Source: CAVWUA01 sp963758025 (lineage in GTDB: Bacteria > Planctomycetota > Planctomycetia > Isosphaerales > Isosphaeraceae). From it: DNA of 64,000 bases. Positions 56,465 through 64,000 of this stretch are shown here, piece by piece. The stretch spans positions 62,001-126,000 of the forward strand of contig CAVWUA010000011.1 in NCBI GenBank assembly GCA_963758025.1, read 5' to 3'. Below the pieces are notes generated by a model. That model was given only the letters and a program-made list of their open reading frames with translations. It did not search any database and was not told the DNA's origin. Position numbers and translations under genes: made by a program. Numbering within the stretch: position 1 is the first letter of the stretch; the number at the start of each line of letters is the position of its first letter.

Positions 56465-57235
56465 ATGAACCATCCCTGGCTGCTCGCTGAACAAACGTAT
56501 GACGACGTGCTCGGAACGCCGCTTCCGGAAGTGGCTGTGCTTCCCTTCGGCGCGACCGAGCCGCACAACCTCCATATGCCCTACGCGACCGACACACTTC
56601 AGGTCGATGCCGTTGCCCGCCTGGCCTGTGCTCGCGCGCACGAGCAAGGGGCTCGCGTCGTCCTGCTGCCGACGATTCCCTACGGCACCGAGACGAATCA
56701 GATGCGGTTCCCGCTCGCCATGAACCTCAACCCGACGACCGTCGCCGCGATCCTCAAGGACCTCGTTGATTCACTGGCCACGCATGGAATCCGGAAGTGC
56801 GTGCTCCTGAACGGCCACGGCGGCAATGACTTCAAGTGGATGCTTCGCCAGTTGTACGGCTCAACGCCTGTCCATCTCTTCCTGTGCAACTGGTACAAGA
56901 TGGCTGCCGACCGCCACGAGGAAATCTTCGAAGAGGCGGGGGACCATGCCGGTGAGCTGGAGACGAGCATGGGCCTGGCCCATTTCCCGGAACTGGTCCA
57001 CCTGGAGCGGGCCGATGCCGGCGCCCTGGCCGCCACGAAGCTCGACGCGGTGAATCGGGGCTGGATCGAGATTACCCGCCCCTGGCACCTCTTGACGACC
57101 AACACTGGTGCCGGCAATCCCCGCCCCGCCACGGCCGCCAAGGGAGAGGCCCTGACCCGGATCGTGGTCGAGCGTCTGGTGAACTTCCTCAAGGAACTCT
57201 CCGATCTACCTGTCAGTGATTCCTTCCCCTATTGA
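56465..57235 (+). CDS. Creatininase-family amidohydrolase
   Basis: A 257-residue metal-dependent amidohydrolase (PF02633). I start at ATG 56465 (MNHPWLLAEQTYDDVLGTPL); the ATG at 56384 adds an unlikely basic leader. Metal-binding and catalytic landmarks: VLPFGATEPHNLHMPYATDT, the Glu and His and Asp ligands; VLLNGHGGNDFKWMLR; and GDHAGELETSMGLAHF with His and Glu. Members act on creatinine, or on formamide-type intermediates in riboflavin and other pathways; which applies here is not evident. It is divergent from gdhA. The frame is intact. Confidence 0.92.
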   Translation: MNHPWLLAEQTYDDVLGTPLPEVAVLPFGATEPHNLHMPYATDTLQVDAVARLACARAHEQGARVVLLPTIPYGTETNQMRFPLAMNLNPTTVAAILKDLVDSLATHGIRKCVLLNGHGGNDFKWMLRQLYGSTPVHLFLCNWYKMAADRHEEIFEEAGDHAGELETSMGLAHFPELVHLERADAGALAATKLDAVNRGWIEITRPWHLLTTNTGAGNPRPATAAKGEALTRIVVERLVNFLKELSDLPVSDSFPY

Positions 57236-57277
57236 TATCGAAATGCTTGTTTTCCATAATGAATAGGGCCATTGAGG

Positions 57278-57304
57278 AGGCGGTGGACGTTGGCCGCCTT
57301 TCTC
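57278..57304 (+). terminator. Weak terminator after creatininase gene
   Basis: AGGCGG (57278-57283) pairs with CCGCCT (57294-57299) around a 10-nt loop and is followed by TTCTCC. The stem is only six base pairs. It lies 43 nt after the creatininase stop and before the SCO gene. Confidence 0.45.
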
Positions 57305-57368
57305 CACCTCGCCAGCTTATCGAATCGGCGTCGCGGGCCAATGGAGCCGCCGGACTGGGAATTCTCTC

Positions 57369-58325
57369 ATGCGCATGACGACAATGACTCTGGCATCCAT
57401 CCTCTCTCTCATCCTGCTTCCGGCATGTGGTTCACGATCGCACGATGGGCAGACGAGCGTCCGTCGTCCCGAGCCTCCCGCGCCGAAGGAACCCACACCC
57501 GCGCCGGTGCCGTCGGGAACGCCTCGGGAAGCGACAACGACGTACAAACTCGTCGGCGTCGTCCGCTCGGTGAACCGAGAAACCGGATCCGTGATGATCC
57601 GTCACGAGGAGATCCCGGGTTACATGCCCGCGATGACGATGCCGTTTGACCTGGAAGGACAGGAGGTTCTGGAAGACCTTCAACCGGGGGACAAGGTCGA
57701 GGGCACGCTACGAGTGGGAGCGGAGGATTCGGACCTTGTGGATGTGTTCATCACGGAACTCGCCGCCTTGCCGGAGGCGAACGTGGCCCCTCCCCCCGTG
57801 CTGGAGATTGGCCAGCCGGTGCCCGACTTCGCCATGACCACGCAGACCGGTGAGACGCTGCACCTGTCCGATATGCGAGGGAAGGTTGTTGTCCTGACCT
57901 TTATTTACACGCGCTGTCCATTGCCCAATTTTTGTCCATTGATGGACAAGAAATTCGCCGGTCTGGCCAGCCTGCTCGCGGCATCGCCGGCGCGTGCGGA
58001 GGGGACGCGGCTCTTATCCGTCAGCTTTGATCCCGAGCATGACACGCCGGACGTCCTCGCCCAGCATGCGAAGACCCAGGGCGCGGAGCCCCCCTTATGG
58101 ACCTTCGCCGTCGCCGCGCATGACGAGCTGCGGAAGGTGGCCAGCTCGCTCGGCCTGTTCTACGGGCCGGGGAAGAATGAGATCATGCATAACTTGAGTA
58201 CGGCCGTCATCGCCCCGGACGGCACCCTTGCGCGGCTGGAACGTGGCCGGGACTGGGAGCCGCGCGACCTGCTCGGGACAATCGTCATGCTCTTGTCCAA
58301 GAACGAAACCAGGTCTTCCGAATAA
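57369..58325 (+). CDS. Lipoprotein fusing a CusF-like copper domain to an SCO1/SenC domain
   Basis: A 318-residue protein. A lipobox-type signal (LASILSLILLPACGS) suggests a membrane-anchored periplasmic protein. After a Pro-rich linker, residues about 58-135 match the CusF-like copper-binding domain found in some SCO proteins: SVMIRHEEIPGYMPAMTMPF, with Met-rich ligands, and LQPGDKVEGTLRV. Residues about 150-310 are the SCO1/SenC thioredoxin-like domain: RGKVVVLTFIYTRCPLPNFC, where Cys183 and Cys189 form C-x5-C in place of the usual C-x3-C; SVSFDPEHDTPDVLAQHA; and IMHNLSTAVIAPDGTLARLE with the His ligand region. SCO proteins insert copper into cytochrome oxidase or act as thiol-redox factors. 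The frame is intact. Confidence 0.92.
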   Translation: MRMTTMTLASILSLILLPACGSRSHDGQTSVRRPEPPAPKEPTPAPVPSGTPREATTTYKLVGVVRSVNRETGSVMIRHEEIPGYMPAMTMPFDLEGQEVLEDLQPGDKVEGTLRVGAEDSDLVDVFITELAALPEANVAPPPVLEIGQPVPDFAMTTQTGETLHLSDMRGKVVVLTFIYTRCPLPNFCPLMDKKFAGLASLLAASPARAEGTRLLSVSFDPEHDTPDVLAQHAKTQGAEPPLWTFAVAAHDELRKVASSLGLFYGPGKNEIMHNLSTAVIAPDGTLARLERGRDWEPRDLLGTIVMLLSKNETRSSE

Positions 58326-58783
58326 CTCTCCGATGATGACCGGCCTCTCGGAACACGGCACCATGCGAAGATTCCTATTTGCGACCATTTGACTTCGGTG
58401 CTCATTCAACCAACAATAGTAAGCACTGGTCAATCCGGCGTCCGAGAAGACAGCAATCAGAACTAGACGCGAGCACGTCAAGACCATTGAAGTCTGCAAA
58501 AATGGATCGCCGGCACGGAGAATTGAAAAAAGATGTTGTCAACCGCCGAGATTGTGATAGATTGTCCCATCACGGGGCTGGTTCACATCGAAATAACCCG
58601 ATGCCACGCCGGCCACCGGTGGCGAGAACCGCGCGATCCTCGGTGCATTCGACGGTGATGCTCGAATGGGGACAGCGTATGTCCCGGACTCCCCGATCTC
58701 GCACCTGGCCGCCCACGCGCGGGATCATGTCCGCTTCCACTTCGGTGATTGGCGGATCTTCCAACCCTGAGGATTGAATCGAG
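58326..58783. other. Intergenic region upstream of the ArsR repressor gene
   Basis: This 458-bp gap, AT-rich up to about 58570, holds no gene I can support. A candidate promoter and operator lie at 58536-58573, described separately. The remaining 200 bp before the ArsR start are GC-rich, with open frames that lack coding bias. No RNA gene or terminator was recognised. Confidence 0.4.
58536..58573 (+). promoter_or_regulatory. Candidate promoter with overlapping palindrome upstream of arsR-type gene
   Basis: TTGTCA (58536-58541) and TAGATT (58558-58563), 16 nt apart, resemble a sigma-70 -35/-10 pair. The inverted repeat GTGAT...ATCAC (58554-58573) overlaps the -10. That arrangement is typical of autorepressed ArsR promoters, but the start codon is about 210 nt away, which is long, so this is only a candidate. 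Confidence 0.3.
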
Positions 58784-59134
58784 ATGACGACAACCAAGCC
58801 CAGCATTCGGCCCACGAGCAACCGGTCTTCCAAGGCCCGTGCAGCGAAAGAATCCGATCAGCGTCAGCAGAAGGCGCGCCACGCGTCCATCCTGCTAAAG
58901 CACGTCAGCGACCCGACCCGGCTTCAGGTCATCATGATCCTGGCCGATGGCGAGCGCCACGTCGGAGCTCTCTGCGATCAACTTAGCCAGAGCCAGCCGG
59001 CGGTCAGCCACCACCTTGCCTTGCTTCGCCACGGTGGTATCATTACCCCTCGGCGCCAGGGTAAGAATAACTTCTACAGCCTCACTCCCGTCGGTGAAGA
59101 TCTGGCTCGGGTTGTTCAGGGGCTGATGGCCTGA
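58784..59134 (+). CDS. ArsR-family winged-helix transcriptional repressor
   Basis: A 116-residue repressor. The N-terminal 30 residues are polar and basic, probably disordered. The ArsR winged-helix follows: KHVSDPTRLQVIMILADGER, then HVGALCDQLSQSQPAVSHHL (recognition helix), ALLRHGGIITPRRQGKNNFY and SLTPVGEDLARVVQ. The metal-binding Cys pair typical of ArsR/SmtB (ELCVCDL) is replaced by HVGALCDQL, with one Cys at about residue 65, so a metal sensor of the classic type is not assured; a non-metal or redox-sensing type is possible. It follows the CusF-SCO gene and is convergent with the TolC-type gene. Confidence 0.9.
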   Translation: MTTTKPSIRPTSNRSSKARAAKESDQRQQKARHASILLKHVSDPTRLQVIMILADGERHVGALCDQLSQSQPAVSHHLALLRHGGIITPRRQGKNNFYSLTPVGEDLARVVQGLMA

Positions 59135-59226
59135 CCCGTTCCACGTTCGGGAAGAAAAAGGCAGGGCGCCTGCGGACCAAATCCTCTCTCTCCGCTTCAG
59201 CGCCCACCTTCATTCGCCCTGTTCTG

Positions 59227-60822
59227 TCAGGGCAAGATGCGACGGCCCACGGCCGTATTCAAGCTGAGCATGCTCCGACGATGGCGGAGCAGGATCACGA
59301 GATACTGGCGGACGAAGTCGTTATACGTACTTCGTGCGTTCAGGTAATAGAGAATATCCTGGGTGCCGCTGCGCCACAGCAGTTCCGCCGTCTTGAGAAC
59401 CTGCTGCGAAGCAGGTTGGATTTCCTTTTCGATCCGCTCAACCGCCTGACGTGTGATCCGATATTCCTGTTCCGCCCGCTTCACCTCGGCGACGACCAGA
59501 CGCGTCTGGGTTTCTAACTCGACCTTCGACTGGTCCACGTTGATCCGCGCCCGTTCGATATTGCCCTGATTGCGATTGTAAATCGGCAGTGGGACCGTCA
59601 CACCCAAGGCCCACGAGGTCGCGCTCTTGAGACCTTGATACGTGTTGTCCTGTAACGTGTAAGGTTGGTACAACACATATACGTCGGAGAACCGGTTCGC
59701 CAGGGCCAGTTGGACATCGGCATAGCTCCGACGGATGCCTTGGCGGTAGGCAATCAGGTCGGGCCGGAAGTTCAAGGCGATCTGGATGAGTTCCTCGCTG
59801 CCGGGCGGAGGCGGTGCGGTGTCTCTCAGACTGCCACGAATCTGAAGGTTCTCCGCTTCCGAGGGAAGTAGGCTGAGCTGGTTCGCCAGTTGCAGTTTGG
59901 CGGTGCTGACGGTCCGCTCGGCATCGGCCAGCTCGATCAGGGCGAACTCGCGCTGGACCTTGACCGAATTGACGTTCGCCTCCGTCATGATGTCGAACTG
60001 CTTGCGTTCCTGGACGGTTTCGAGAACTTCGTTCAGTCCGGTGATGGCGGCATTGATGACCTTGACGGTCTCCTCGGCGGCCAGGACATCAACAAACGCC
60101 GTGTAGAGGTTATTGATTTCCAGCCGGGCGGAGTCCTGAAACTGGGCCTCCAGCGTCCGCTTGACCTGGGTCGCAACCTCGGCACGCGCCTGACGTTTGT
60201 GTGAGAGGTCCAGGGGATACGAGATGTTGATGTCGTACTGGGTCTGGCCCCCTGGCCGCGCGGCGGAGTATTGACCGTAAGGGATCAGCTGGCCGTCGGC
60301 GTAGAAAATCGGGTTGGCCCGCAAGCCCGCCGTGAGGATGTCCGCCTGGGCCATCGGAATCTCAAACGATTTGGCTCGCAGGCTGAGACTCTCGCGGAGC
60401 AGTCGCTCGATGGCCATGTCCAGGGTCATGCCACTCGGCGGCCCGATGAACGCTTCCCCTTCACCGGGCAGTTGCAGCGGCCCGTACAGTGGCAGGTTCG
60501 CCGCCGGAAGCGTCGGCGTCGCGGCCATTCCTTGCGCTCCCATCGGCACCATCCCGGCCCCTCCGGGGTTCGAGATGGAAGGGGGCACGTTCGGGCGGGA
60601 AGGTCCGGTCGATCCACCGATAATTGGCCGGTCGCTCCCCGGTGCGATGTCGAAGACATTGCCACCGGAGCCGGGTAGGGTGCCCAGGCTCGACCCCGCT
60701 CGCGGAGCGGTGCCACCGGGTCCGGGCTCGATCGTCGGCGCCTGGCCGTTGGCCCTGCCGGCGAACACGACCGCCCCGAAGGTGGCCAGAATCCACCCCA
60801 ATGCCAGGATGTCGCGCTTCAT
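59227..60822 (-). CDS. TolC-family outer membrane efflux protein
   Basis: An exported channel of about 531 residues of the outer-membrane efflux protein family (PF02321), of the type seen with metal or drug pumps. I choose ATG 60822 (MKRDILALGWILATFGAVVF), a normal signal peptide behind GGAGAG; upstream in-frame ATGs add an unlikely leader. Residues 25-125 are a Pro/Gly-rich linker. Then come long helical hairpins of the TolC barrel: SLSLRAKSFEIPMAQADILT, NGLRANPIFYADGQLIPYGQ region, RAEVATQVKRTLEAQFQDSA, VSTAKLQLANQLSLLPSEAE, and FRPDLIAYRQGIRRSYADVQ. No inner-membrane pump or membrane-fusion protein lies in this window. The frame is intact. Confidence 0.88.
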   Translation of the reverse strand: MKRDILALGWILATFGAVVFAGRANGQAPTIEPGPGGTAPRAGSSLGTLPGSGGNVFDIAPGSDRPIIGGSTGPSRPNVPPSISNPGGAGMVPMGAQGMAATPTLPAANLPLYGPLQLPGEGEAFIGPPSGMTLDMAIERLLRESLSLRAKSFEIPMAQADILTAGLRANPIFYADGQLIPYGQYSAARPGGQTQYDINISYPLDLSHKRQARAEVATQVKRTLEAQFQDSARLEINNLYTAFVDVLAAEETVKVINAAITGLNEVLETVQERKQFDIMTEANVNSVKVQREFALIELADAERTVSTAKLQLANQLSLLPSEAENLQIRGSLRDTAPPPPGSEELIQIALNFRPDLIAYRQGIRRSYADVQLALANRFSDVYVLYQPYTLQDNTYQGLKSATSWALGVTVPLPIYNRNQGNIERARINVDQSKVELETQTRLVVAEVKRAEQEYRITRQAVERIEKEIQPASQQVLKTAELLWRSGTQDILYYLNARSTYNDFVRQYLVILLRHRRSMLSLNTAVGRRILP

Positions 60823-61125
60823 CTCTCCAGTACCCTCCATGGTCTTCGGCGAGCGTTCCGTTATCGAGCACTCATCTCGACGCTCGCCGATCCTCCTGAT
60901 CCTGAACACCTTATCGACCTGTCCCAATCACACCTATCATGCCTTGTCGAGTGAAATAGCCTGTCCCTCCTAGACAATCCGTGCGACCGTTATGACTGGA
61001 CCGGGATGAATCTATTGGAAATCCTGCCCATCCTCTGGTCAGATGACGGAAAGCAATCCTCCCCACGTGTCGGACTTGCGTTCGAGCGGCAAGGGGAGTT
61101 GGAATAAATCAATCCGAGGATAGGA
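60823..61125. other. Intergenic region between divergent TolC-type and DUF1501 genes
   Basis: This stretch of just over 300 bp separates the minus-strand TolC-type gene from the plus-strand DUF1501 gene and should hold promoters for both. It is AT-richer around 60900-60990. No clear operator, repeat or RNA gene was seen; an in-frame ATG at 60927 belongs to a leader I consider non-coding. Confidence 0.4.
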
Positions 61126-62402
61126 ATGATGCCTACCGAGACCGACCGGAGTTCCGCGACAACCCAGGGCGTCACTCGCCGCGATTTCCTCCGCGTGGGA
61201 AGCCTCGTCGGCAGTGGTCTGATGCTGGCAGAACTGGAGGCTCACGCCGCGCCGCGTCCGCACACGGAAAGGGCGGTCATCCTGCTCATGTTGGTGGGCG
61301 GACCGAGTCAGCTCGAAACCTTCGACCCGAAGCCCGACGCACCGGCCGAGGTCCGGGGGCCATTCGGGTCGATCGCCTCGAAAATTCCCGGGGTGCGAGT
61401 CAGCGAGTACCTACCGGAAATTGCCCACCGGCTGGACCGGGTCACACTCTTGCGATCGCTACACCACGACGCCGCACCGATTCACGAAACCGGTCATCAA
61501 CTCATCCAGACCGGCAAACTCAGCCAGTCCGGCAAAGACTACCCACACATCGGTGCCCTGGCGGCGAAGCGGCTCGGGATGCGGAATGGCTTACCGCCGT
61601 TCGTGACCTTGCCCGAACCGATCGGCAACACGGGCGTGTGCATCTCGCACGGCCAGACTGGCGGAAGCCTCGGCGCGGCGTTTGACCCGTTTACGCTCGC
61701 GTCGGACCCGGCCTCACCCTCGTACGACCCACACGAGGTCCATGCCCGGTTACGTCAAGTGCAGGGGGACGTTCGATCTTATGCCAGACGCGTTGGACCA
61801 GTTCGTGGGCTGGTTTGCTTGGCCCGTCTGCCCGTTCCACGTTTGATCTGGCGGCCGAGCCGTTGACGCTTCGCGAGCGTTATGGTTCCTCGACATTCGG
61901 CCAGAGCTGTCTGCTCGCTCGTCGCCTGGTGGAAAATGGAGTACGTGTCGTGACGGTCAACATGTTCACAACCGTTTTCAACAATGTAACCTGGGACTGC
62001 CACGGTCGCCAGCCATTCAGCTCCCTCGACGACTATGCCACCGAGGTTTTGCCGACGTTCGACCGTGCTTTTTCGGCGTTGATCGACGACCTGGAGTCAC
62101 GCGGCCTGCTCGATTCGACTCTGGTTGTAGCCACTGGCGAGTTCGGCCGCACGCCGAAGCTTAACCGCTCTGGCGGACGCGATCACTGGCCCGCCTGCTG
62201 GAGCGCCCTGCTGGCTGGCGGCGGGGTCCGGGGAGGCCAGGTCATCGGCGCCAGCGACCGCCATGCCGCCGAGCCGATTGACCGACCGATCACCCCTGCC
62301 GCGCTGGTGGCGACGATGGCCGAGAGTCTGGGAATCCCAGTCGATCATTCAACGACCGACCTTGCTGTGACCGAGTCGCCCATCCACGACGCCTTCGGTT
62401 GA
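61126..62402 (+). CDS. DUF1501 protein (Tat-type), frameshifted
   Basis: The third DUF1501 protein of the window, about 425 residues after repair. ATG 61126 (or 61129) begins MMPTETDRSSATTQGVTRRD, with a twin-arginine signal TRRDFLRVGSLVGSGLML. Family landmarks: VILLMLVGGPSQLETFDPKP; DAPAEVRGPFGSIASKIPGV; IGNTGVCISHGQTGGSLGAA. Between about 61745 and 61830 the frame changes; then FDLAAEPLTLRERYGSSTFG, CLLARRLVENGVRVVTVNMF, TLVVATGEFGRTPKLNRSGG and RDHWPACWSALLAGGGVRGG complete the family's C-terminal half. Residues around the break are not conserved, so more than one indel may be present. No PSD-type partner is adjacent here. Function unknown. Confidence 0.87.
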
Positions 62403-62424
62403 ACGTCGGAAAGGGGGAAATCCG

Positions 62425-62757
62425 ATGAAACGTCCGGGGGGGACCATGTCGCTGGCCCTGCTTGTCGTGGGGATTCTCAGCCTGATCCTCTTCTTCCTGC
62501 CGGGCTGGACGGTCTCCGAGGTTCCCGAGGAGGGGGCTACGGAGACCTGGATCGGGGTTGGGCTCTGGTTCTCTCCGTGGTGGGAATACTTCATGACGCG
62601 GCAATCGGATGGCTCCTTCCGATTTCATTCGGGAATCCGGCTCTTGTCTTGGTCGTGGCTCCTCCTGGCGGCGGCAGTTGTCTCGTTCAACGTGCGGCAC
62701 CGACTTCAGGATTCCGCCAAGAGAGACAGAATGCCGGAAGCGAACGAGACTTCTTGA
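62425..62757 (+). CDS. Small two-helix membrane protein, unknown function
   Basis: A 110-residue protein. Two membrane helices: LALLVVGILSLILFFLPGW (residues about 8-28) and LLSWSWLLLAAAVVSFNV (about 71-90), joined by a Trp-rich loop (IGVGLWFSPWWEYF). The C-terminal tail is basic and polar. It starts 22 nt after the DUF1501 stop and precedes another small membrane gene by 21 nt, so co-transcription is likely. Family not recognised. Confidence 0.7.
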   Translation: MKRPGGTMSLALLVVGILSLILFFLPGWTVSEVPEEGATETWIGVGLWFSPWWEYFMTRQSDGSFRFHSGIRLLSWSWLLLAAAVVSFNVRHRLQDSAKRDRMPEANETS

Positions 62758-62778
62758 TCTTGAGGGGGCCGAGTAATC

Positions 62779-63051
62779 ATGTCCGCCGCGAAAGCCTACC
62801 TGATTATCTTCACCAGCGCCCTGGGCTTCGCGATCCTCGGCGGCTTGATCGGCTACGGCCTCGGCCGCCTCGTACCGAACTATTACCGGAGCGTTTACGA
62901 GCGCGGACATGCGCCGGGCTTTGATCCGGTGCAGGTCGGCCTGGGGCTGGGAATCACCCAGGGGCTGGCCGTTGGCCTCGTCATCGGGACGATCGTGGTG
63001 CTGGCCGTGGCCTTCGCCCATCGGCGACGTTCGGAGCGGGAGCACTCTTGA
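62779..63051 (+). CDS. Small two-helix membrane protein, unknown function
   Basis: A 90-residue protein with two Gly-rich helices, YLIIFTSALGFAILGGLIGY (residues about 7-27) and GITQGLAVGLVIGTIVVLAV (about 58-78), and a short basic tail (AHRRRSEREHS). The loop YYRSVYERGHAPGFDPVQVG lies between them. It sits between the other small membrane gene and the Cys-cluster protein with short spacers, which suggests a shared operon. Family not recognised. Confidence 0.7.
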   Translation: MSAAKAYLIIFTSALGFAILGGLIGYGLGRLVPNYYRSVYERGHAPGFDPVQVGLGLGITQGLAVGLVIGTIVVLAVAFAHRRRSEREHS

Positions 63052-63067
63052 ACCAATAGGAATTGCG

Positions 63068-63871
63068 ATGGGCTTCGATTACGTCATCAACCTGCAATGC
63101 CCCGTCAAGGATGTCATTCCGACGGAAAACCTCATCAACCTCATCAAGACGCACAGCCAGGCCCAAACCATCCTTGAGATGGCCCGAAAATCCGGGGATG
63201 AGCGGGCACCGTCGGAGATCAAAATCACCAGGCGTTTGCAGACTCCTTCGGGTGTGCAGGACAAATCCATCAGCGCCCAGGAGATGCTCGATCAGGCGTC
63301 CCGGCTTGACCCTTTGGCCCACCACTGCGATGGTTGCCCGGCGAATGCCAGCGCCCGACCCTTCGGCTGTTACGGCTCGATCGCCTATCCGATTCAAATA
63401 TCGACCGAGGATTGGCTGATGGCCCGTCTGCCGGACAGCCTGGATAGTACGGCGGGGCAGTTGCTCAACCATTCGATCAAGGACCTGAATTTCGATGGCC
63501 GCTTGCTCGCTCAGATGCGTTCCAATGACGTGTTCTTTGAAAGCAAGAAACCGCGTGTTCGATCGTGGGGGACGTGGCTCTCGAAGACCCGGATCACCTC
63601 CGACCAGATCCTCCAGATGATGTTCTGCGTTGGCGAGGTGGAACCCTCCCACGCCTTGATGCTGGTGCTTTTCCTTGGTTTGATTCCACACAACATCGAC
63701 CTGGAGACCCTGCAATCGGGTCTGGTGGATAACACCGCTCGGGCTCGTTTGATGAACGACGTGAAACCCGCGTCTCCGGATGGGCATCCCCAGATCCCGG
63801 CCCTGATCGAGTACCTGAGGGCACTCGCCACCGGGGCCAGGATCGAGAGGAGAATCCTCTCCAGTTATTGA
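63068..63871 (+). CDS. Conserved-looking soluble protein with a Cys cluster, unknown function
   Basis: A 267-residue protein from ATG 63068 (MGFDYVINLQCPVKDVIPTE). No signal peptide or membrane helix is evident. Near residues 85-102 it carries HHCDGCPANASARPFGCYGS, with Cys spaced C-x2-C-x10-C, which could bind a metal ion or iron-sulfur cluster. The rest is helical: ENLINLIKTHSQAQTILEMA, DWLMARLPDSLDSTAGQLLN, TSDQILQMMFCVGEVEPSHA, HALMLVLFLGLIPHNIDLET, PQIPALIEYLRALATGARIE. The gene follows two small membrane protein genes with about 16 nt spacing. I do not recognise the family; the Cys cluster is the only functional hint. The frame is intact. Confidence 0.8.
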   Translation: MGFDYVINLQCPVKDVIPTENLINLIKTHSQAQTILEMARKSGDERAPSEIKITRRLQTPSGVQDKSISAQEMLDQASRLDPLAHHCDGCPANASARPFGCYGSIAYPIQISTEDWLMARLPDSLDSTAGQLLNHSIKDLNFDGRLLAQMRSNDVFFESKKPRVRSWGTWLSKTRITSDQILQMMFCVGEVEPSHALMLVLFLGLIPHNIDLETLQSGLVDNTARARLMNDVKPASPDGHPQIPALIEYLRALATGARIERRILSSY

Positions 63872-63910
63872 TCGGCTTGGGCGGGTTGACCCTCGCTCGT
63901 GCGACAGTCA

Positions 63911-64000
63911 TCACCGCGCCGCAGCCTGCGCGGGAATGGTGCTCGACTTGAGGCCGGGGGCGGCGAGAAACGTCGCGCCGGGTTTGCCGTCGGCGAGGGT
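63911..64000 (-). CDS. C-terminal tail of a minus-strand gene, remainder outside window
   Basis: A frame entering from the right edge reads TLADGKPGATFLAAPGLKSS then STIPAQAAAR and stops at TGA 63911-63913. Third codon positions are strongly G/C, as in true genes here. It converges with the Cys-cluster protein gene 40 nt away. Too little is visible to name it. Confidence 0.4.
   Translation of the reverse strand, partial: TLADGKPGATFLAAPGLKSSTIPAQAAAR

Overview
The window looks like a piece of a high-GC planctomycete chromosome, most like the Isosphaeraceae/Gemmataceae group. The evidence is the family content: two formylglycine sulfatases, three Tat-type DUF1501 proteins, a large haem-ligand PSD/PSCyt-like protein, a TIGR02604/TIGR02603 dehydrogenase-haem protein, a PEP-CTERM protein, and several secreted proteins that join domains rarely found together. 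This is inference from families; there is no rRNA gene. I see no CRISPR array, insertion sequence, integrase or phage gene.

Layout. 1-5.6 kb (minus): RluD-type pseudouridine synthase (runs off the left edge), TPR membrane protein, amidohydrolase, DUF1501 protein, polytopic membrane protein. 5.9-8.9 kb (plus): a badly frame-broken uvrA, then tRNA-Gly(CCC) and a terminator. 9.1-15 kb: sulfatase and FG-GAP protein (minus), divergent from a second sulfatase (plus). 15-21.2 kb (minus): kinesin-light-chain-type TPR protein, then a translationally coupled pair (large haem/golvesin-like/DUF1592-like protein and a DUF1501 protein). 21.4-28.1 kb: FGGY kinase, D-aminoacyl-tRNA deacylase, PEP-CTERM protein, glutamine-hydrolysing asparagine synthase, carbon-nitrogen hydrolase. 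28.5-42.1 kb is a secretome-rich block: dehydrogenase-haem protein, sialidase-metallopeptidase fusion, GDSL hydrolase, two Tat-type aldo/keto reductases, thioredoxin-haem-PDZ fusion, beta-lactamase-like/propeller fusion, HpcH/HpaI aldolase. 42.3-50.3 kb: membrane protein, 2-hydroxyacid dehydrogenase overlapping an SPL-like radical SAM candidate with odd cysteine spacing, ECF sigma factor, HI0933-type flavoprotein overlapping pyrD, and an SDR lacking its catalytic Tyr. 50.4-57.2 kb: haem-motif protein with Pro-rich tail, small membrane protein, polytopic membrane protein, purB, glutamate dehydrogenase, creatininase. 57.4-60.8 kb: CusF-SCO lipoprotein, ArsR repressor and TolC-type protein, together resembling a metal-handling locus. 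61-64 kb: third DUF1501 protein, two small membrane proteins, a Cys-cluster protein, and the tail of one more minus-strand gene.

Sequence quality shapes every reading. At least twenty clearly conserved genes carry single-base frame changes that a neighbouring frame repairs exactly, and uvrA alone has about fifteen. I treat these as probable sequencing or assembly indels and give the whole span of each repaired gene as one feature. The strongest candidates for new biology are the domain fusions (sialidase plus HExxH peptidase, Trx plus haem plus PDZ, CusF plus Cx5C SCO), the radical SAM-like protein with a C-x6-C-x3-C motif, and the uncharacterised three-gene set at 62.4-63.9 kb.
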